Notes: generated by a model from the sequence alone, not told the origin. A DNA stretch of 64,000 nucleotides from Insolitispirillum peregrinum (GCF_900156605.1 NZ_FTOA01000001.1:806001-870000), one strand, 5' to 3'; numbered from the stretch's first letter, positions 11,139-20,842 are shown. Translations and numbers: made by a program.

Positions 11139-11921
11139 AAACGGCGATGGAACCTTTTTGAACAGCGTAAAGAAATTCCGGCTGGTCGCCTCGGCAAACG
11201 CCTGTTCGCTCAATCCCAGTTCCTTGGCAAGACAGGCGGCGGTATGGCGGGTAAAGGCCGGTTCGTTACGCTTGCCCCGGTGCGGGATCGGTGCCAGATA
11301 CGGGGCATCGGTTTCCACCAGCAGGCGATCAAGAGGCAGCATCCGGGCGCTGCCCCGGATTTCCTCGGCCTTCTTGAAGGTCGCAATCCCCGAGAACGAG
11401 ATATACATCCCGTGCTCCACCGCCCGTTCGGCCACCTGATGGCTGCTGCTGAAACAGTGGATCAGGCCGGGGAAAGCCCCCTTCTCCATCTCGTCATCCA
11501 GAATGCGCAGGGTGTCGTCATCGGCATTGCGCGTGTGGATGATGATCGGCAATTGAGCCGTCCGTGCCGCCGCGATGTGAGCGCGAAAGCTGCGTTCCTG
11601 CTCGGCCCGCGGGCTATGCTCGTAATAAAAATCCAGCCCGGTTTCGCCAAAGCCGACCACCTTCGGATGCTCGGCCAGACGCATCAGGGTTTCGGCATCC
11701 ACCTCTGGCTCGTTGGCGGCCTCATGCGGGTGAATGCCAACCGTGCAATAGACCTCGGGATAGGCCTCGGCCACTGCCCTCACCTGCTCGAACTTGCTGA
11801 GGTGAGTGCAGATGGTCAGCATCATCTGTACCCCGGCATCACGCGAACGAGCGATCACATCGTCCAGCTCGGCAGCAAAATCGGGAAAATCGAGATGGCA
11901 GTGGCTATCAACCAGAAACAT
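11136..11921 (-). CDS. tatD: TatD family metal-dependent DNase
   Basis: TIM-barrel metal-dependent 3'-5' deoxyribonuclease family. Metal ligands appear in MFLVDSHCHLDFPDF, VGFGETGLDFYYEH, IIIHTRNADDDT, LIHCFSSS and LLVETDAPYLAP. The protein is 261 residues from the ATG at 11921, four bases downstream of the metG stop, so it is probably translationally coupled. Its TAG stop lies in the edge of a palindromic repeat. Despite the name it is not part of the Tat translocon. Confidence 0.93.
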   Translation of the reverse strand: MFLVDSHCHLDFPDFAAELDDVIARSRDAGVQMMLTICTHLSKFEQVRAVAEAYPEVYCTVGIHPHEAANEPEVDAETLMRLAEHPKVVGFGETGLDFYYEHSPRAEQERSFRAHIAAARTAQLPIIIHTRNADDDTLRILDDEMEKGAFPGLIHCFSSSHQVAERAVEHGMYISFSGIATFKKAEEIRGSARMLPLDRLLVETDAPYLAPIPHRGKRNEPAFTRHTAACLAKELGLSEQAFAEATSRNFFTLFKKVPSPF

Positions 11922-11925
11922 GACC

Positions 11926-13488
11926 TCAGGCACCCTGACTTTCTTCAACATAGCGCGGGAACACGCCCTGCGGCTTGGGCAGCGCGGTTCCGGCCTTCAG
12001 GGCCCCCGCCTCACCCCAAAACTCAAACGACCGCTGATCAGCGGGAACCGCCAGCTGGTCCAGCATCAGACCGGCCGAGGTCGGCACCACCGTCTGCATC
12101 AGCAGCGCCACATGGCGCACGGTTTCCATCAACACCCACAGGACGGTTCCCATGCGGTCAATGTCGGTCTTGCGCAGCGCCCATGGTGCCTGATGATCGA
12201 CATAGGCATTGGCGGCACGCACCACCACCCAGATGCTTTCCAGAGCATCATGGAACGCCTGCCGGTCCAGAGCCGCCCGCACCGTCGCCAGCAAATCGCG
12301 CGCCGGGGTCAACAGGGCCAGATCGTGCTCGGTCAGCGGGCCGGGGGTCGGCACCGCCGCGTCACAGTTCTTGTTGACCATCGACAGCACCCGCTGGGCC
12401 AGGTTGCCCAGATCGTTGGCCAGTTCGCTGTTCATGCGGTTGATCATCGCCTGATGGGAAAAATCGCCATCATTGCCGAACGGCACTTCGCGCAGCAGGA
12501 AATAGCGGGTCTGGTCAAGACCATAGCGATTCACCAACTCATAGGGGCTGATCACGTTGCCCAGCGACTTGGAAATCTTTTGGCCTTCGTTGGTCCACCA
12601 GCCATGAGCGAACACCCGTTGCGGGGTCGGCAGGTTGGCGGCCATCAGGAAGGCTGGCCAGTACACCGCATGGAAGCGCAGGATGTCCTTGCCGACCATG
12701 TGCAGGCTGGCCGGCCAATAGGCCTGATAATCTGCCGCCGACTGGTCGGGATAGCCGCAAGCGGTGATGTAGTTGGTCAGGGCATCCAGCCACACATACA
12801 TGATGTGCGCGTCATCGCCGGGAACCGGCACCCCCCACGAGAAGGTGGTCCGCGACACCGACAGGTCGTTCAGGCCACCCTTGACGAAGCTGATCACTTC
12901 GTTGCGGCGGCTGTCGGGGGCAATGAAGTCCGGGTTCTGCTCATAGAAATCGAGCAGCGGCTGCTGCCATTTCGACAGGCGGAAGAAATAGCTCGGCTCT
13001 TCCACCCACTCGACCGGCGCGCCGGTCGGGGCCAGCTTTTCGCCGTTCGGGCCGTCCTTCAGTTCGCCTTCGCCGTAAAAGGCCTCGTCGCGGACGGCGT
13101 ACCAGCCCTTGTAAGCCCCCAGATAAATCTCGTCGCGCTCGATCAGGGTTTGCCACAGGGCCTGGCAGGCCTTGCGGTGACGCTCTTCGGTGGTGCGAAT
13201 GAAGTCATCATTCGAATATCCCATCGCCGCCGCCAGATCGCGGAAATTCTGCGACACCTGATCGGTAAACTCCTGCGGCGCGATTCCGCGCGCCATTGCC
13301 GACTTTTCGACCTTTTGCCCGTGTTCGTCGGTGCCGGTCAGGAACTTGACGTCGTAGCCATCCAACCGCTTGAAACGCGCCAGAACATCGCAGGCCAACG
13401 TGGTGTAGGCATGCCCGATATGCGGAGCATCGTTGACGTAGTAAATCGGGGTCGTGACGTAATAGCGCGGTTTTTCAGCAGCGGCCAT
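11926..13488 (-). CDS. metG: Methionine--tRNA ligase
   Basis: Class I synthetase that charges initiator and elongator tRNA-Met. It shows the HIGH-type motif in IYYVNDAPHIGHAYTTLACD, TGTDEHGQKVEKSA, and the KMSKS-type loop EGQKISKSLGNVISP. The connective peptide lacks the paired Cys of zinc-knuckle MetRS, and there is no C-terminal tRNA-binding/dimerisation domain, so this is the short 520-residue, zinc-less type. The ATG at 13488 (MAAAEKPRYYVTTP) fits the family; the longer open frame runs back into holB. Confidence 0.95.
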   Translation of the reverse strand: MAAAEKPRYYVTTPIYYVNDAPHIGHAYTTLACDVLARFKRLDGYDVKFLTGTDEHGQKVEKSAMARGIAPQEFTDQVSQNFRDLAAAMGYSNDDFIRTTEERHRKACQALWQTLIERDEIYLGAYKGWYAVRDEAFYGEGELKDGPNGEKLAPTGAPVEWVEEPSYFFRLSKWQQPLLDFYEQNPDFIAPDSRRNEVISFVKGGLNDLSVSRTTFSWGVPVPGDDAHIMYVWLDALTNYITACGYPDQSAADYQAYWPASLHMVGKDILRFHAVYWPAFLMAANLPTPQRVFAHGWWTNEGQKISKSLGNVISPYELVNRYGLDQTRYFLLREVPFGNDGDFSHQAMINRMNSELANDLGNLAQRVLSMVNKNCDAAVPTPGPLTEHDLALLTPARDLLATVRAALDRQAFHDALESIWVVVRAANAYVDHQAPWALRKTDIDRMGTVLWVLMETVRHVALLMQTVVPTSAGLMLDQLAVPADQRSFEFWGEAGALKAGTALPKPQGVFPRYVEESQGA

Positions 13489-13547
13489 GGCCTGCAATCT
13501 CCTGGGATACGGCACCGCCCCGTGGAAAGGAGGCGGAAAAACGGGGG

Positions 13548-14657
13548 TCAGCGGGGGCGCACCAGACGCTCGATGGCAGAAAAGGCACTGATCAGGACCT
13601 GTTTCTTGTCCAGGTTCACCGCATCGGCCCGCTCGAACAAACGGTTCACCTTTTCCCACACCTGCACCCACTGATCAAGGGGTGCTGACGCCATCAGGGT
13701 CCGAACCAAAGCATTCTCGCCGGGGATCACCTCGACCGGAGCCTGCCCGCGCCCGCCAGCGGCCAGAGCCCGCCCGAACCACCACAGGAACAGTTCGGCG
13801 GTCATCCGAAAGCCGTCATCCCCGCGCAAGGCGTGATCGGCAAAGGCATGCAGCCCGACCACATCAAGCCGTGGAAGCCCGCGCAACAACGCGATCATGG
13901 TCTGGTACAGCTCCAGCCCGCCAGCCTCGGCCAGCTCCAGCGCCCGCCCTGCGCTGCCTTCCCCCAGATGGGCCAGCGACTGCGCATCGTCAACGCCAAG
14001 GTTTGGCATGGCAGAGCGAACGAGTGTCACAACCTGCTCATCGGCCAGCGGCGACAGGGTCAGGCGGCGGCAGCGGGACCGGATGGTCGGCAACAGGCGA
14101 GCCGGATTATGGGCCAGCAACAGCAATAACGATCGTTTGGGCGGTTCTTCCAGAACCTTTAGCAAGGCATTGGCGGCATTGCGGTTCATCTCGTCGGCGG
14201 CATCCACCACCACCACTCGCCAGCCGCCATCGCCCGAGGTCATCGACAAAAAGGTGCCGATGCTGCGCACATCATCAATGACGATTTCACCTTTGCGGCG
14301 CTTCTTTTTCTCGTCCCACTGACGTTGGACGATCCGCAAGTCGGGATGCGCCCCCTGTGCAATGCGGCGGCTGACCGGATGATCTGCCGGAATGTCCAGG
14401 CTTTGCGGCGGCCCGAACAAGCCTTGCGCGCCCTGCCCGCTGCCCTCGGCCAGCACGAAGCGGGCCAGCCGATAGGCAAAGGTCGCCTTGCCGATCCCGC
14501 GCTTGCCACTGATCAGCCAGGCATGATGCATCCGACCCGATGCCCACGACGCCAGCACTTCCTGCTCGCTGGCCTCGTGGCCGACCAGATGATGGTTGGC
14601 ATGGGGTTCGGGCAAGGGGGCCTGATCGGCCAGGGTTTCAGCGGCGTTCTTTTTCAT
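13548..14657 (-). CDS. holB: DNA polymerase III subunit delta'
   Basis: Clamp-loader delta' subunit. The N-terminal AAA+ part shows HHAWLISGKRGIGKATFAYR (P-loop-like) and VVVVDAADEMNRNAANALLK followed by VLEEPPKRSLLLLLAHN, the typical sensor 1 region, then SRCRRLTLSPL. 369 residues. It overlaps the end of tmk (14654-14657, ATGA-type junction) and precedes metG, the usual alphaproteobacterial order. Confidence 0.93.
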   Translation of the reverse strand: MKKNAAETLADQAPLPEPHANHHLVGHEASEQEVLASWASGRMHHAWLISGKRGIGKATFAYRLARFVLAEGSGQGAQGLFGPPQSLDIPADHPVSRRIAQGAHPDLRIVQRQWDEKKKRRKGEIVIDDVRSIGTFLSMTSGDGGWRVVVVDAADEMNRNAANALLKVLEEPPKRSLLLLLAHNPARLLPTIRSRCRRLTLSPLADEQVVTLVRSAMPNLGVDDAQSLAHLGEGSAGRALELAEAGGLELYQTMIALLRGLPRLDVVGLHAFADHALRGDDGFRMTAELFLWWFGRALAAGGRGQAPVEVIPGENALVRTLMASAPLDQWVQVWEKVNRLFERADAVNLDKKQVLISAFSAIERLVRPR

Positions 14658-15298
14658 GAAGCCGCCGCCAGCTCTTTAAACGACTGTTCTATTACCGCAA
14701 CAATCTCACCGTGGACCGCATCAAGGGGTTGATCGGCGCTGATCACCCGGCAGCGTTCCGGCTCGGCGGCGGCAATGGTCAGAAAGCCCGTCCGCAACCG
14801 CTGATGAAAGGCCGAAGCCATGCCTTCATAGCGGTTCTCGTCGCCACCGCGCAGCCCTGCCCGTTGCAGGCCAACCTCCACCGGCAGATCAAGAACGATC
14901 GTCAAATCTGGAGAAAGTCCTTCGGAAACAAGCTGATACAGGGCGGCAAGATCACCCTGCGGCAAGCCGTGACCATAGCCCTGATAGGCCCGGGTGGAAT
15001 CGTTGAAACGGTCTGAAATGACCCACGTCCCTGCCGCCAGTGCGGGGCGGATCACCCGACGCAGGTGATCCCGGCGGGCGGCGTAGTGCAACAGCGTCTC
15101 GGTCAGGCCATCCCAGCGGTCGGCACTCCCCTCGACCAGCAAGCGGCGGATTTGTTCAGCGCCTTCTGATCCCCCCGGCTCACGGGTGGTCAGGACATCG
15201 ATGCCTCGGGCGCGCAAAGCCTCGGCCAGACGGCGGACCTGCGTTGACTTGCCCGCACCTTCTCCACCCTCAAAGGTGATAAAACGACCGTTAGACAT
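14654..15298 (-). CDS. tmk: Thymidylate kinase
   Basis: Phosphorylates dTMP to dTDP. It has the P-loop ITFEGGEGAGKSTQVRRL, the DR(Y/F) motif WVISDRFNDSTRAYQG and TIVLDLPVEVGLQRA. The ATG at 15298 (MSNGRFITFEGG) gives 214 residues, the usual size. First gene of the tmk-holB-metG-tatD-MBL run, with holB overlapping by 4 bp. Confidence 0.95.
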   Translation of the reverse strand: MSNGRFITFEGGEGAGKSTQVRRLAEALRARGIDVLTTREPGGSEGAEQIRRLLVEGSADRWDGLTETLLHYAARRDHLRRVIRPALAAGTWVISDRFNDSTRAYQGYGHGLPQGDLAALYQLVSEGLSPDLTIVLDLPVEVGLQRAGLRGGDENRYEGMASAFHQRLRTGFLTIAAAEPERCRVISADQPLDAVHGEIVAVIEQSFKELAAAS

Positions 15299-15476
15299 GA
15301 CACCCCGACAATGCTCTGAACCAGTGGGCGGTAAATGTGACGCGACAGCAGGTAACACACAGGCAACAGGAGCATGGAGCGCTGCTCTAACCTGGTTGAA
15401 CGCAAAGAGTACCTTCAGGGCGTGACAGCCCCAAAGGTACCCTCTAAAAAAACAAACGTTCAGGCCTGCGGATCAA

Positions 15477-16691
15477 TCACTGCTTGACAGCAGACGCCAC
15501 GGACTCGATCTGCTTCTGGGCATGGCCAAAGATCAGGTGCTGGGCCGCAGCCCCCAGACGCCCAAAGAACCCCAGCCGGTCCACATCGGTGGCCGCCACC
15601 AGCGGCACTTCCAGCGGGGTCGGCATGTCGGTACCGTTTACCACCAGCCTTGCAATCGGCTGCCCTTTGGTGATCGGTGCCGGGATCGGGCCATTATAGA
15701 CCACTTTGACATCCAGATTCTGCGCGGCCCGACGGGGCAAGGTAAAGCGCAGGTCGTGGTCGGCGACCAACTGCACTTCGTCCATATCCCCCAGCCACAC
15801 ATCGGCAGTGTTGACCACCTCACCCTTGGTGAACAGGGTGCGGTTTTCAAAATTCCGGAAGCCCCAGTCCATCAGCTTTTGCGCTTCATCCGACCGCGCC
15901 GCCATGGTGTCGAGACCATTGATCACCAGAATCTGGCGACGGTCATCAATCTTGGCGGTTGCCGTCAGGCCATACCCCGCCACCGAGGTGTGGCCGGTCT
16001 TCATCCCGTCGGCACCCGGCATGGTGTACAGCAACGGGTTACGGTTGTGCTGACGAATGTTGTTATAGCTGAATTCCTTCTCGCTGTAGATCGAGAAGTA
16101 TTCCGGGAAGCGTTCCATGATGAAGCGCGCCAGTTTGGCCAGATCGCGCGGGGTCATGTAGTGGTTTTCGTCCGGCAGGCCGGTGGCATTCATGAAATGG
16201 CTGCCAGTCAAGCCGATTTCCTTCGCCCGGCGGTTCATCGCCTCGGCAAAGGCGGCTTCGGTACCCAGCAGGTTTTCCGCCACGGTGATGCAGGCGTCGT
16301 TCCCGGACTGGATGATGATACCGCGCAGCAGGTCTTCAACACGGACTTCCTGATTGGGATGCAGGAACATCGTCGAACTGCCCGAGGCCGCGCCGCCGGT
16401 TTTCCAGGCGTTCTGGCTGACGCGGAACTTTTCGTCCAGAGACAGCGAACCCTCCTTCAGACGATCAAAGATCATCACGGCGGTCATCAGCTTGCTCATC
16501 GAAGACGGCGGCATCCGCTCGTCGGCATTCTTGTTGAGGAGGACGGTCCCGGTTTCGTAATCCAGCAGCAAAGCCTCGCGGGCTTTGGTTTCGACAGCTT
16601 GCTGGGCATATCCGGGGGCAGCCCCCCCGAACAGGGCAGCCAGGGCCACCGCACTGGCAGCCAGGGACAGGGAAAGGCGGTAGCGGGCCAT
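15477..16691 (-). CDS. D-alanyl-D-alanine carboxypeptidase (PBP5/6 type)
   Basis: Low-molecular-weight penicillin-binding protein that trims pentapeptides in peptidoglycan. A signal peptide (ALAALFGGAAPGYAQQ) precedes an S11 domain with all three active-site motifs: SSMSK (SxxK), QSGND (SxN) and DGMKTGHTS (KTG). A C-terminal PBP5-like beta domain and an amphipathic tail (LIFGHAQKQIESVASAVKQ) that may contact the membrane follow. 404 residues. Upstream on the same strand are rlpA and a lytic transglycosylase, forming a cell-wall block. Confidence 0.93.
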   Translation of the reverse strand: MARYRLSLSLAASAVALAALFGGAAPGYAQQAVETKAREALLLDYETGTVLLNKNADERMPPSSMSKLMTAVMIFDRLKEGSLSLDEKFRVSQNAWKTGGAASGSSTMFLHPNQEVRVEDLLRGIIIQSGNDACITVAENLLGTEAAFAEAMNRRAKEIGLTGSHFMNATGLPDENHYMTPRDLAKLARFIMERFPEYFSIYSEKEFSYNNIRQHNRNPLLYTMPGADGMKTGHTSVAGYGLTATAKIDDRRQILVINGLDTMAARSDEAQKLMDWGFRNFENRTLFTKGEVVNTADVWLGDMDEVQLVADHDLRFTLPRRAAQNLDVKVVYNGPIPAPITKGQPIARLVVNGTDMPTPLEVPLVAATDVDRLGFFGRLGAAAQHLIFGHAQKQIESVASAVKQ

Positions 16692-16773
16692 GGTCTTGAT
16701 ATCAGCCTCACAAGGATCCGAAAGAAAAACTGCGCTGAAACTGGCCGCTGGAGACCAGCCCGCGCATGGTACG

Positions 16774-17784
16774 TCAGTCGTTCACGACCTTCGCACCCGA
16801 GACACCCTTGGCCTGAACCGCCGACAACAGACGTTCGGCCTCGGATGTGCTGGACAGGGGCCCGAGGCGCACGCGATATAGCTCGCGCCCGTTGACCTGA
16901 ACCGTCGAGATGGTGGCCGCCCCCAGATTTTTCAACTCTTTTTTCAGGCGTTCCGCGTTGTATTTGTCCGAGAACGCCCCCGCCTGCACATAGCTGGTCC
17001 CGGTTGTGGTCGGGGTATAGCTGGCGGCTCCGTGAGACGCGCTGCTTCCCGCCGTCGAGGTCGAGGCCCCGCCACTATAAGAAGATGAGGATGAGGATGA
17101 GGATGACGGCGGCGGCGATGACAGCGACGCCGTCGTGACCGCACCGCTACCACTGCTGCTTCCGCCCGATGACGGCGGGCTGTCCAGGCTTTCCGAACTG
17201 ATCGACCCACGCGGGGCCGCCGTCACCGCCGGCATGTCCCCCGAAGCCGCAATGGCCTGCGCCTTCAGCGCCCGGCTTTCATCGGCGAGGATTTCAACAC
17301 GGACGCGGGTGGTCCCCTGTTCGTGGAATCCCAGCAACTGCGCCGCCCGTTTGGACACGTCGATGATGCGGTTGCGGGCGAACGGCCCACGGTCGTTGAC
17401 CCGAACCACCAGCGAGCGACCGTTTTCCATGTTGGTCACCCGCACGACGCTGGGCATCGGCAAGGTCCGGTGCGCGGCGGTCAGGTCCATCATGTCATAG
17501 GTCTCACCGTTGGCGGTGGACTTGCCATGGAACGTCGGGCCATACCACGAGGAAACGCCTTCCTCGACGTAGTTGAAATCTTCCTGCGGATAGTACCAGA
17601 CGCCATCAATCTGATAGGGCTTGCCGATTTTATAGCCGCCGATCTTGCTTTGCGTCGGCGCGACCTCCTTGGCCGTATTGACGGCCAGCTTGGTTTCCGA
17701 GCAGGCACCCAGGCTCAAGGCAAGGCATGCTCCCGCCAGGACAGCCAAACGATAAGCAGCTTGTGGCTTCAACAGCGTGGGCAT
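16774..17784 (-). CDS. RlpA-family septal ring lytic transglycosylase, lipoprotein with SPOR domain
   Basis: Lipoprotein (signal peptide ending LSLGAC) with a double-psi beta-barrel RlpA domain: VEEGVSSWYGPTFHGKSTANG, MDLTAAHRTLPMPSVVRVTN, VVRVNDRGPFARNRIIDVSK. A C-terminal SPOR domain follows (YVQAGAFSDKYNAERLKKEL, ELYRVRLGPLSS) that should bind denuded septal glycan. The linker contains a run of about nine serines and is low in complexity. The ATG at 17784 is preferred (GAAGGA upstream). It sits between a lytic transglycosylase gene and a DD-carboxypeptidase gene, consistent with a role in septal wall remodelling. Confidence 0.93.
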   Translation of the reverse strand: MPTLLKPQAAYRLAVLAGACLALSLGACSETKLAVNTAKEVAPTQSKIGGYKIGKPYQIDGVWYYPQEDFNYVEEGVSSWYGPTFHGKSTANGETYDMMDLTAAHRTLPMPSVVRVTNMENGRSLVVRVNDRGPFARNRIIDVSKRAAQLLGFHEQGTTRVRVEILADESRALKAQAIAASGDMPAVTAAPRGSISSESLDSPPSSGGSSSGSGAVTTASLSSPPPSSSSSSSSSYSGGASTSTAGSSASHGAASYTPTTTGTSYVQAGAFSDKYNAERLKKELKNLGAATISTVQVNGRELYRVRLGPLSSTSEAERLLSAVQAKGVSGAKVVND

Positions 17785-17856
17785 CTGACAGTACTGTCCT
17801 TCGGGTGCTGGAAATGGCGGAAACAGACTAGCCATAACGGGTCACAGGCGCAACCT

Positions 17857-19191
17857 TTACTGAGCCACCGAACGCAAACGAGACAAAACTTCCTGACTGG
17901 GATAGGCATCGGCAATCAGGCCTTGTCGGGTCTGGAATGCCTTGAGGGCGGAACGGGTCTGCCCCCCGGCCATGCCGTCAGCCGGACCGGGGTCATAGCC
18001 CAGACGGGCCAACAGGGTCTGCATCTCAGTGATGTCACTGCGCCGCAGGGGTACATCGTCGGCGGGTGGCTGCACCACCAACCCTGCCCCGCCCACCATC
18101 TGGTCGGCCAGATAAGACACCCCCAGCGCGTAGAGGATCGACTTGTTCCACACCATGATGACGCGGAAATTGTCATAGACCATAAAGGCCGGACCGCGCG
18201 CCCCGGCCGGGACAACGATGGAGGCCTGCACCCCACCCTCGCTGGCTGGCAGGGCGCTGGCACTGGCGGGCCTGACGCCTTGCGCCAGCCATTCGGAAAC
18301 CGGCTTGCGAATGCTCAGGTCAGCCTGCTCATAGCTGAACCCGGTCGGCAGGATGACTTCGCGGCCCCAGCCCTGCCCGCGCTTCCAGCCTTCATCGGAC
18401 AGGTATTTCGCCGCCGAGGCAAAGGTGTCCGGCAGACTGCCCCAGATGTCGCGCCGTCCGTCGCCATCGCGGTCCACCGCATGGGCGCGGAAGGTAGACG
18501 GCATGAATTGCAGGTTCCCCATCGCCCCGGCCCACGAGCCAACCATCTTGTCGGCTGGAATGTCTCCGGCATCGACAATCGCCAGCGCCGCCATCAGCTC
18601 GCGGCGGAAAAAGGCCGGGCGACGCTGATCATAGGCCAGCGTCGCCAGCGAACCGAGCACCGGAAAGCCGCCAAAGTTGCTGCCATAGTTGGTCTCCAGC
18701 CCCCAGAAGGCCAGCAGGAAACGCGCCTGCACACCGTATTGCGCCTCGATGGGCCCCAGCAACGCCTGATGTTTGGCCAACATCGCCTTGCCATCGGCAA
18801 TCCGGCGGGCGGAAACGGTTTTTTGCAGATAGCTGCCAAAGGTCTGGGTGAATTCCGGCTGGCGGCGGTCCAGCTCCAGCACCCGAGGCTGCGGCTGAAT
18901 ACCCGGCAAGGCACGATCGAGCGTGCGGGCTGAAATGCCTTGCGCCAGAGCATCACTGCGCACCCCGTCCAGCCAGCGGCGGAAATCGGCGGGGTCGATG
19001 GTCACGCTGTCAGCGGTCGGGGCGGCCGCAGTGGAGGGAGCTGTGGTCGCCTGTGCCTGCGGAGCAGGAGGCGTTGCCTTCGCTGCATTGGTAGTAGTGG
19101 CGGACGATGCACAGCCAAACACCATCAGTGCGGCAACACAGGTGGAACCAATCACCGAGCATTTCTTGCTAACAGACTGATATGAAACCAC
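17857..19191 (-). CDS. MltB-type lytic murein transglycosylase lipoprotein with peptidoglycan-binding domain
   Basis: Cleaves glycan strands to anhydromuramyl ends. Signal peptide with lipobox MVFGC; a Thr/Ala/Pro linker; an SLT-2 domain with catalytic Glu in LLAFWGLETNYGSNFGGF and the family stretch SWAGAMGNLQFMPSTF, AVDRDGDGRRDIW. A C-terminal PG_binding_1 domain (ITEMQTLLARLGYDPGPADG, TRSALKAFQTRQGL) completes the protein. 444 residues. Followed 72 bp later by rlpA on the same strand. Confidence 0.93.
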   Translation of the reverse strand: MVSYQSVSKKCSVIGSTCVAALMVFGCASSATTTNAAKATPPAPQAQATTAPSTAAAPTADSVTIDPADFRRWLDGVRSDALAQGISARTLDRALPGIQPQPRVLELDRRQPEFTQTFGSYLQKTVSARRIADGKAMLAKHQALLGPIEAQYGVQARFLLAFWGLETNYGSNFGGFPVLGSLATLAYDQRRPAFFRRELMAALAIVDAGDIPADKMVGSWAGAMGNLQFMPSTFRAHAVDRDGDGRRDIWGSLPDTFASAAKYLSDEGWKRGQGWGREVILPTGFSYEQADLSIRKPVSEWLAQGVRPASASALPASEGGVQASIVVPAGARGPAFMVYDNFRVIMVWNKSILYALGVSYLADQMVGGAGLVVQPPADDVPLRRSDITEMQTLLARLGYDPGPADGMAGGQTRSALKAFQTRQGLIADAYPSQEVLSRLRSVAQ

Positions 19192-19259
19192 CTGCTTTCT
19201 CCTGTTGATGGTCCGTCTGAAGACGGAAAATTTATTTCGAAGCCGGAATTAACCCGCTC

Positions 19260-19769
19260 TTATTCGCTGATACCCTGCAATTTCCGCAGCAAATCGTTCA
19301 GCATCTGCTGCTCGTCGCTGGTCAGCACGGACAGAACGGTTTGTTCGTTTTGAATATGCAACGGTAGCAGCTCGTCAATCAGCGCCCTCCCCTGCGGAGT
19401 GAGCACAACCAGCGTTCCCCGCCGGTCGGTCGGATGGCGCTGCCGCTCAATAAAGCCTGCTTTTTCCAGCCGATCAAGTCGATTGGTCATCCCGCCCGAG
19501 GAAACCATCGTCGCCTCGTACAGCGCGGTCGGGGTCAGGGCACAGGGATCACCGCTGCGCCGCAGGGTTGCCAGCACGTCGAATTCCCCCCCTTGCAAGC
19601 CATACCGCTCGAACAGCGGCAACAGGCGATCCCGCGAAATGTGCTGGGACGCTTCGGCCAGCCGACCGAGCACTTCCATCGGAAACGGGTCCAGATCGGG
19701 CCGTTCCCGTCGCCACTGGGCGGCAGCAAAGGCTGCCCGGTCTGACGGCTTTTGTGGAGGGTGAGACAT
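19260..19769 (-). CDS. MarR family transcriptional regulator
   Basis: 169 residues with the winged helix-turn-helix of MarR proteins: LQGGEFDVLATLRRSG, LTPTALYEATMVSSGGMTNR (recognition helix) and DRLEKAGFIERQRHPTDRRG (wing). The ATG at 19769 is chosen; the extra upstream codons would cross the operator-like palindrome. It is divergent from an EamA transporter gene 117 bp away, which it probably represses until a ligand is bound. The ligand is unknown. Confidence 0.9.
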   Translation of the reverse strand: MSHPPQKPSDRAAFAAAQWRRERPDLDPFPMEVLGRLAEASQHISRDRLLPLFERYGLQGGEFDVLATLRRSGDPCALTPTALYEATMVSSGGMTNRLDRLEKAGFIERQRHPTDRRGTLVVLTPQGRALIDELLPLHIQNEQTVLSVLTSDEQQMLNDLLRKLQGISE

Positions 19770-19781
19770 TATGCACCAATA

Positions 19782-19799
19782 TATCTTGATGTTAAGATA
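19782..19799. promoter_or_regulatory. MarR operator-like inverted repeat
   Basis: TATCTT-gatgtt-AAGATA, with 6-bp perfect arms, lies 12 bp upstream of the marR start, in the marR/eamA divergent gap. Its size, AT-rich half-sites and position match MarR-family operators. The assignment to this regulator is inference from position. Confidence 0.65.
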
Positions 19800-19886
19800 C
19801 TTTTCGATAAGACAATTATAGCGCCGATCCCCTCCCGGACCAAGGGTCAATCCCCGGCAGTCCCCTGATCAAAGGGCCTTTTTGCC

Positions 19887-20789
19887 ATGTCATCCCCCCA
19901 TGCCCCCCACGCCCCCATGCTGCCGGTCATCGGTTGCGTCGTTATCGTCGGCAGCCTGTTGGGCGTCCTGACCAACACCGCCAAGCTGGCCCTGCACCAC
20001 GGCTGGCAACCGCTGCCCTTCCTGTTCTGGTCCACCCTGTTCGGCGGCCTCGGCCTGTGGGGCGTGGCCATCGCCAGCCGCCAGCCGCCCGCGCTGGGCA
20101 AACGCCACCTGCTGTATTATGCCATCGCAGGCATTTTCAGCTTTGCCGTTCCCAACGGCCTGTCATTTCTGGCCATCCAGCACGTCGGCGCCAGCTTCAT
20201 CGCCTTTTGCCTCGCCTTCCCGCCCCTGCTGACCTATGTGCTGGCGGTGGCGATGCGACTGGAACCCCCGGCCCTGCTGCGCACGCTGGGCATCATTCTC
20301 GGCCTGACCGGCGCCGGTGGCCTCGCCCTCAGCAAAGGCATCGCCCAGCAGGACGCCCTGCTGTGGGTGGCAATGGCCGTTGCCTCGCCGGTCTTTATCG
20401 CCATCGGCAACATCTATCGCAGCCTGCATTGGCCGCAGGGGTCGTCTCCGCTGTCGCTGGCTCCCGGCATGATGGTCGCTGCCGCGCTGGAGGTCGGGCT
20501 GGCGTCCCTGCTGGCCGGTGAAAACCCGGTCATCAGCCCCGCCGGTGTGGGCGCGTGGAGCGATATCGCCATCCAGTCCGCCATTCTGGCCATCACCTAT
20601 GCGGTGTTCTTTTACCTGCAAAAGCTGGGTGGCCCGGTCGCCCTCAGCCAGATCGGCTGGGTTGCCGCCATCGTCGGCTCAACCATCGCCGTTCTGGTCC
20701 TCGGCGAAGTTCCCCCCGCCGGGCTGGGCATCGCCATGGTGCTGATTGTGCTGGGGATTGTGTTGGTCAGCCGTCGCCGGGCTGCATAA
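19887..20789 (+). CDS. EamA/DMT-superfamily transporter
   Basis: 300 residues with ten predicted membrane helices in two five-helix EamA repeats (e.g. PVIGCVVIVGSLLGVLTN, LLYYAIAGIFSFAVPNGLSF, LGIILGLTGAGGLALSKG, IAIQSAILAITYAVFFYL, GLGIAMVLIVLGIVLVS). These are drug/metabolite exporters of variable specificity. It is divergent from the marR gene, with the inverted repeat between them, suggesting inducible expression. Confidence 0.9.
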   Translation: MSSPHAPHAPMLPVIGCVVIVGSLLGVLTNTAKLALHHGWQPLPFLFWSTLFGGLGLWGVAIASRQPPALGKRHLLYYAIAGIFSFAVPNGLSFLAIQHVGASFIAFCLAFPPLLTYVLAVAMRLEPPALLRTLGIILGLTGAGGLALSKGIAQQDALLWVAMAVASPVFIAIGNIYRSLHWPQGSSPLSLAPGMMVAAALEVGLASLLAGENPVISPAGVGAWSDIAIQSAILAITYAVFFYLQKLGGPVALSQIGWVAAIVGSTIAVLVLGEVPPAGLGIAMVLIVLGIVLVSRRRAA

Positions 20790-20824
20790 AATACTGGACG
20801 GCGGGGCAAGAACTCGATACATAA

Positions 20825-20842
20825 GGGGCGCTTCGGCGCCCC
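20825..20842. other. GC-rich hairpin with UUCG-type loop before tRNA-Ser
   Basis: GGGGCGC-TTCG-GCGCCCC is a perfect stem with a stable tetraloop, 35 nt after the eamA stop. There is no T-run, so it may be a terminator variant or a processing barrier upstream of the tRNA. Confidence 0.6.

Noticed and set aside
15365-15395. GGAGCATGGAGCGCTGCTCTAACC upstream of dac as a full family A element
   Set aside because: Only the short core palindrome is similar; neither terminal repeats nor the other internal palindromes are present, so it is at most a fragment. The rest of 15299-15476 shows nothing I can support.
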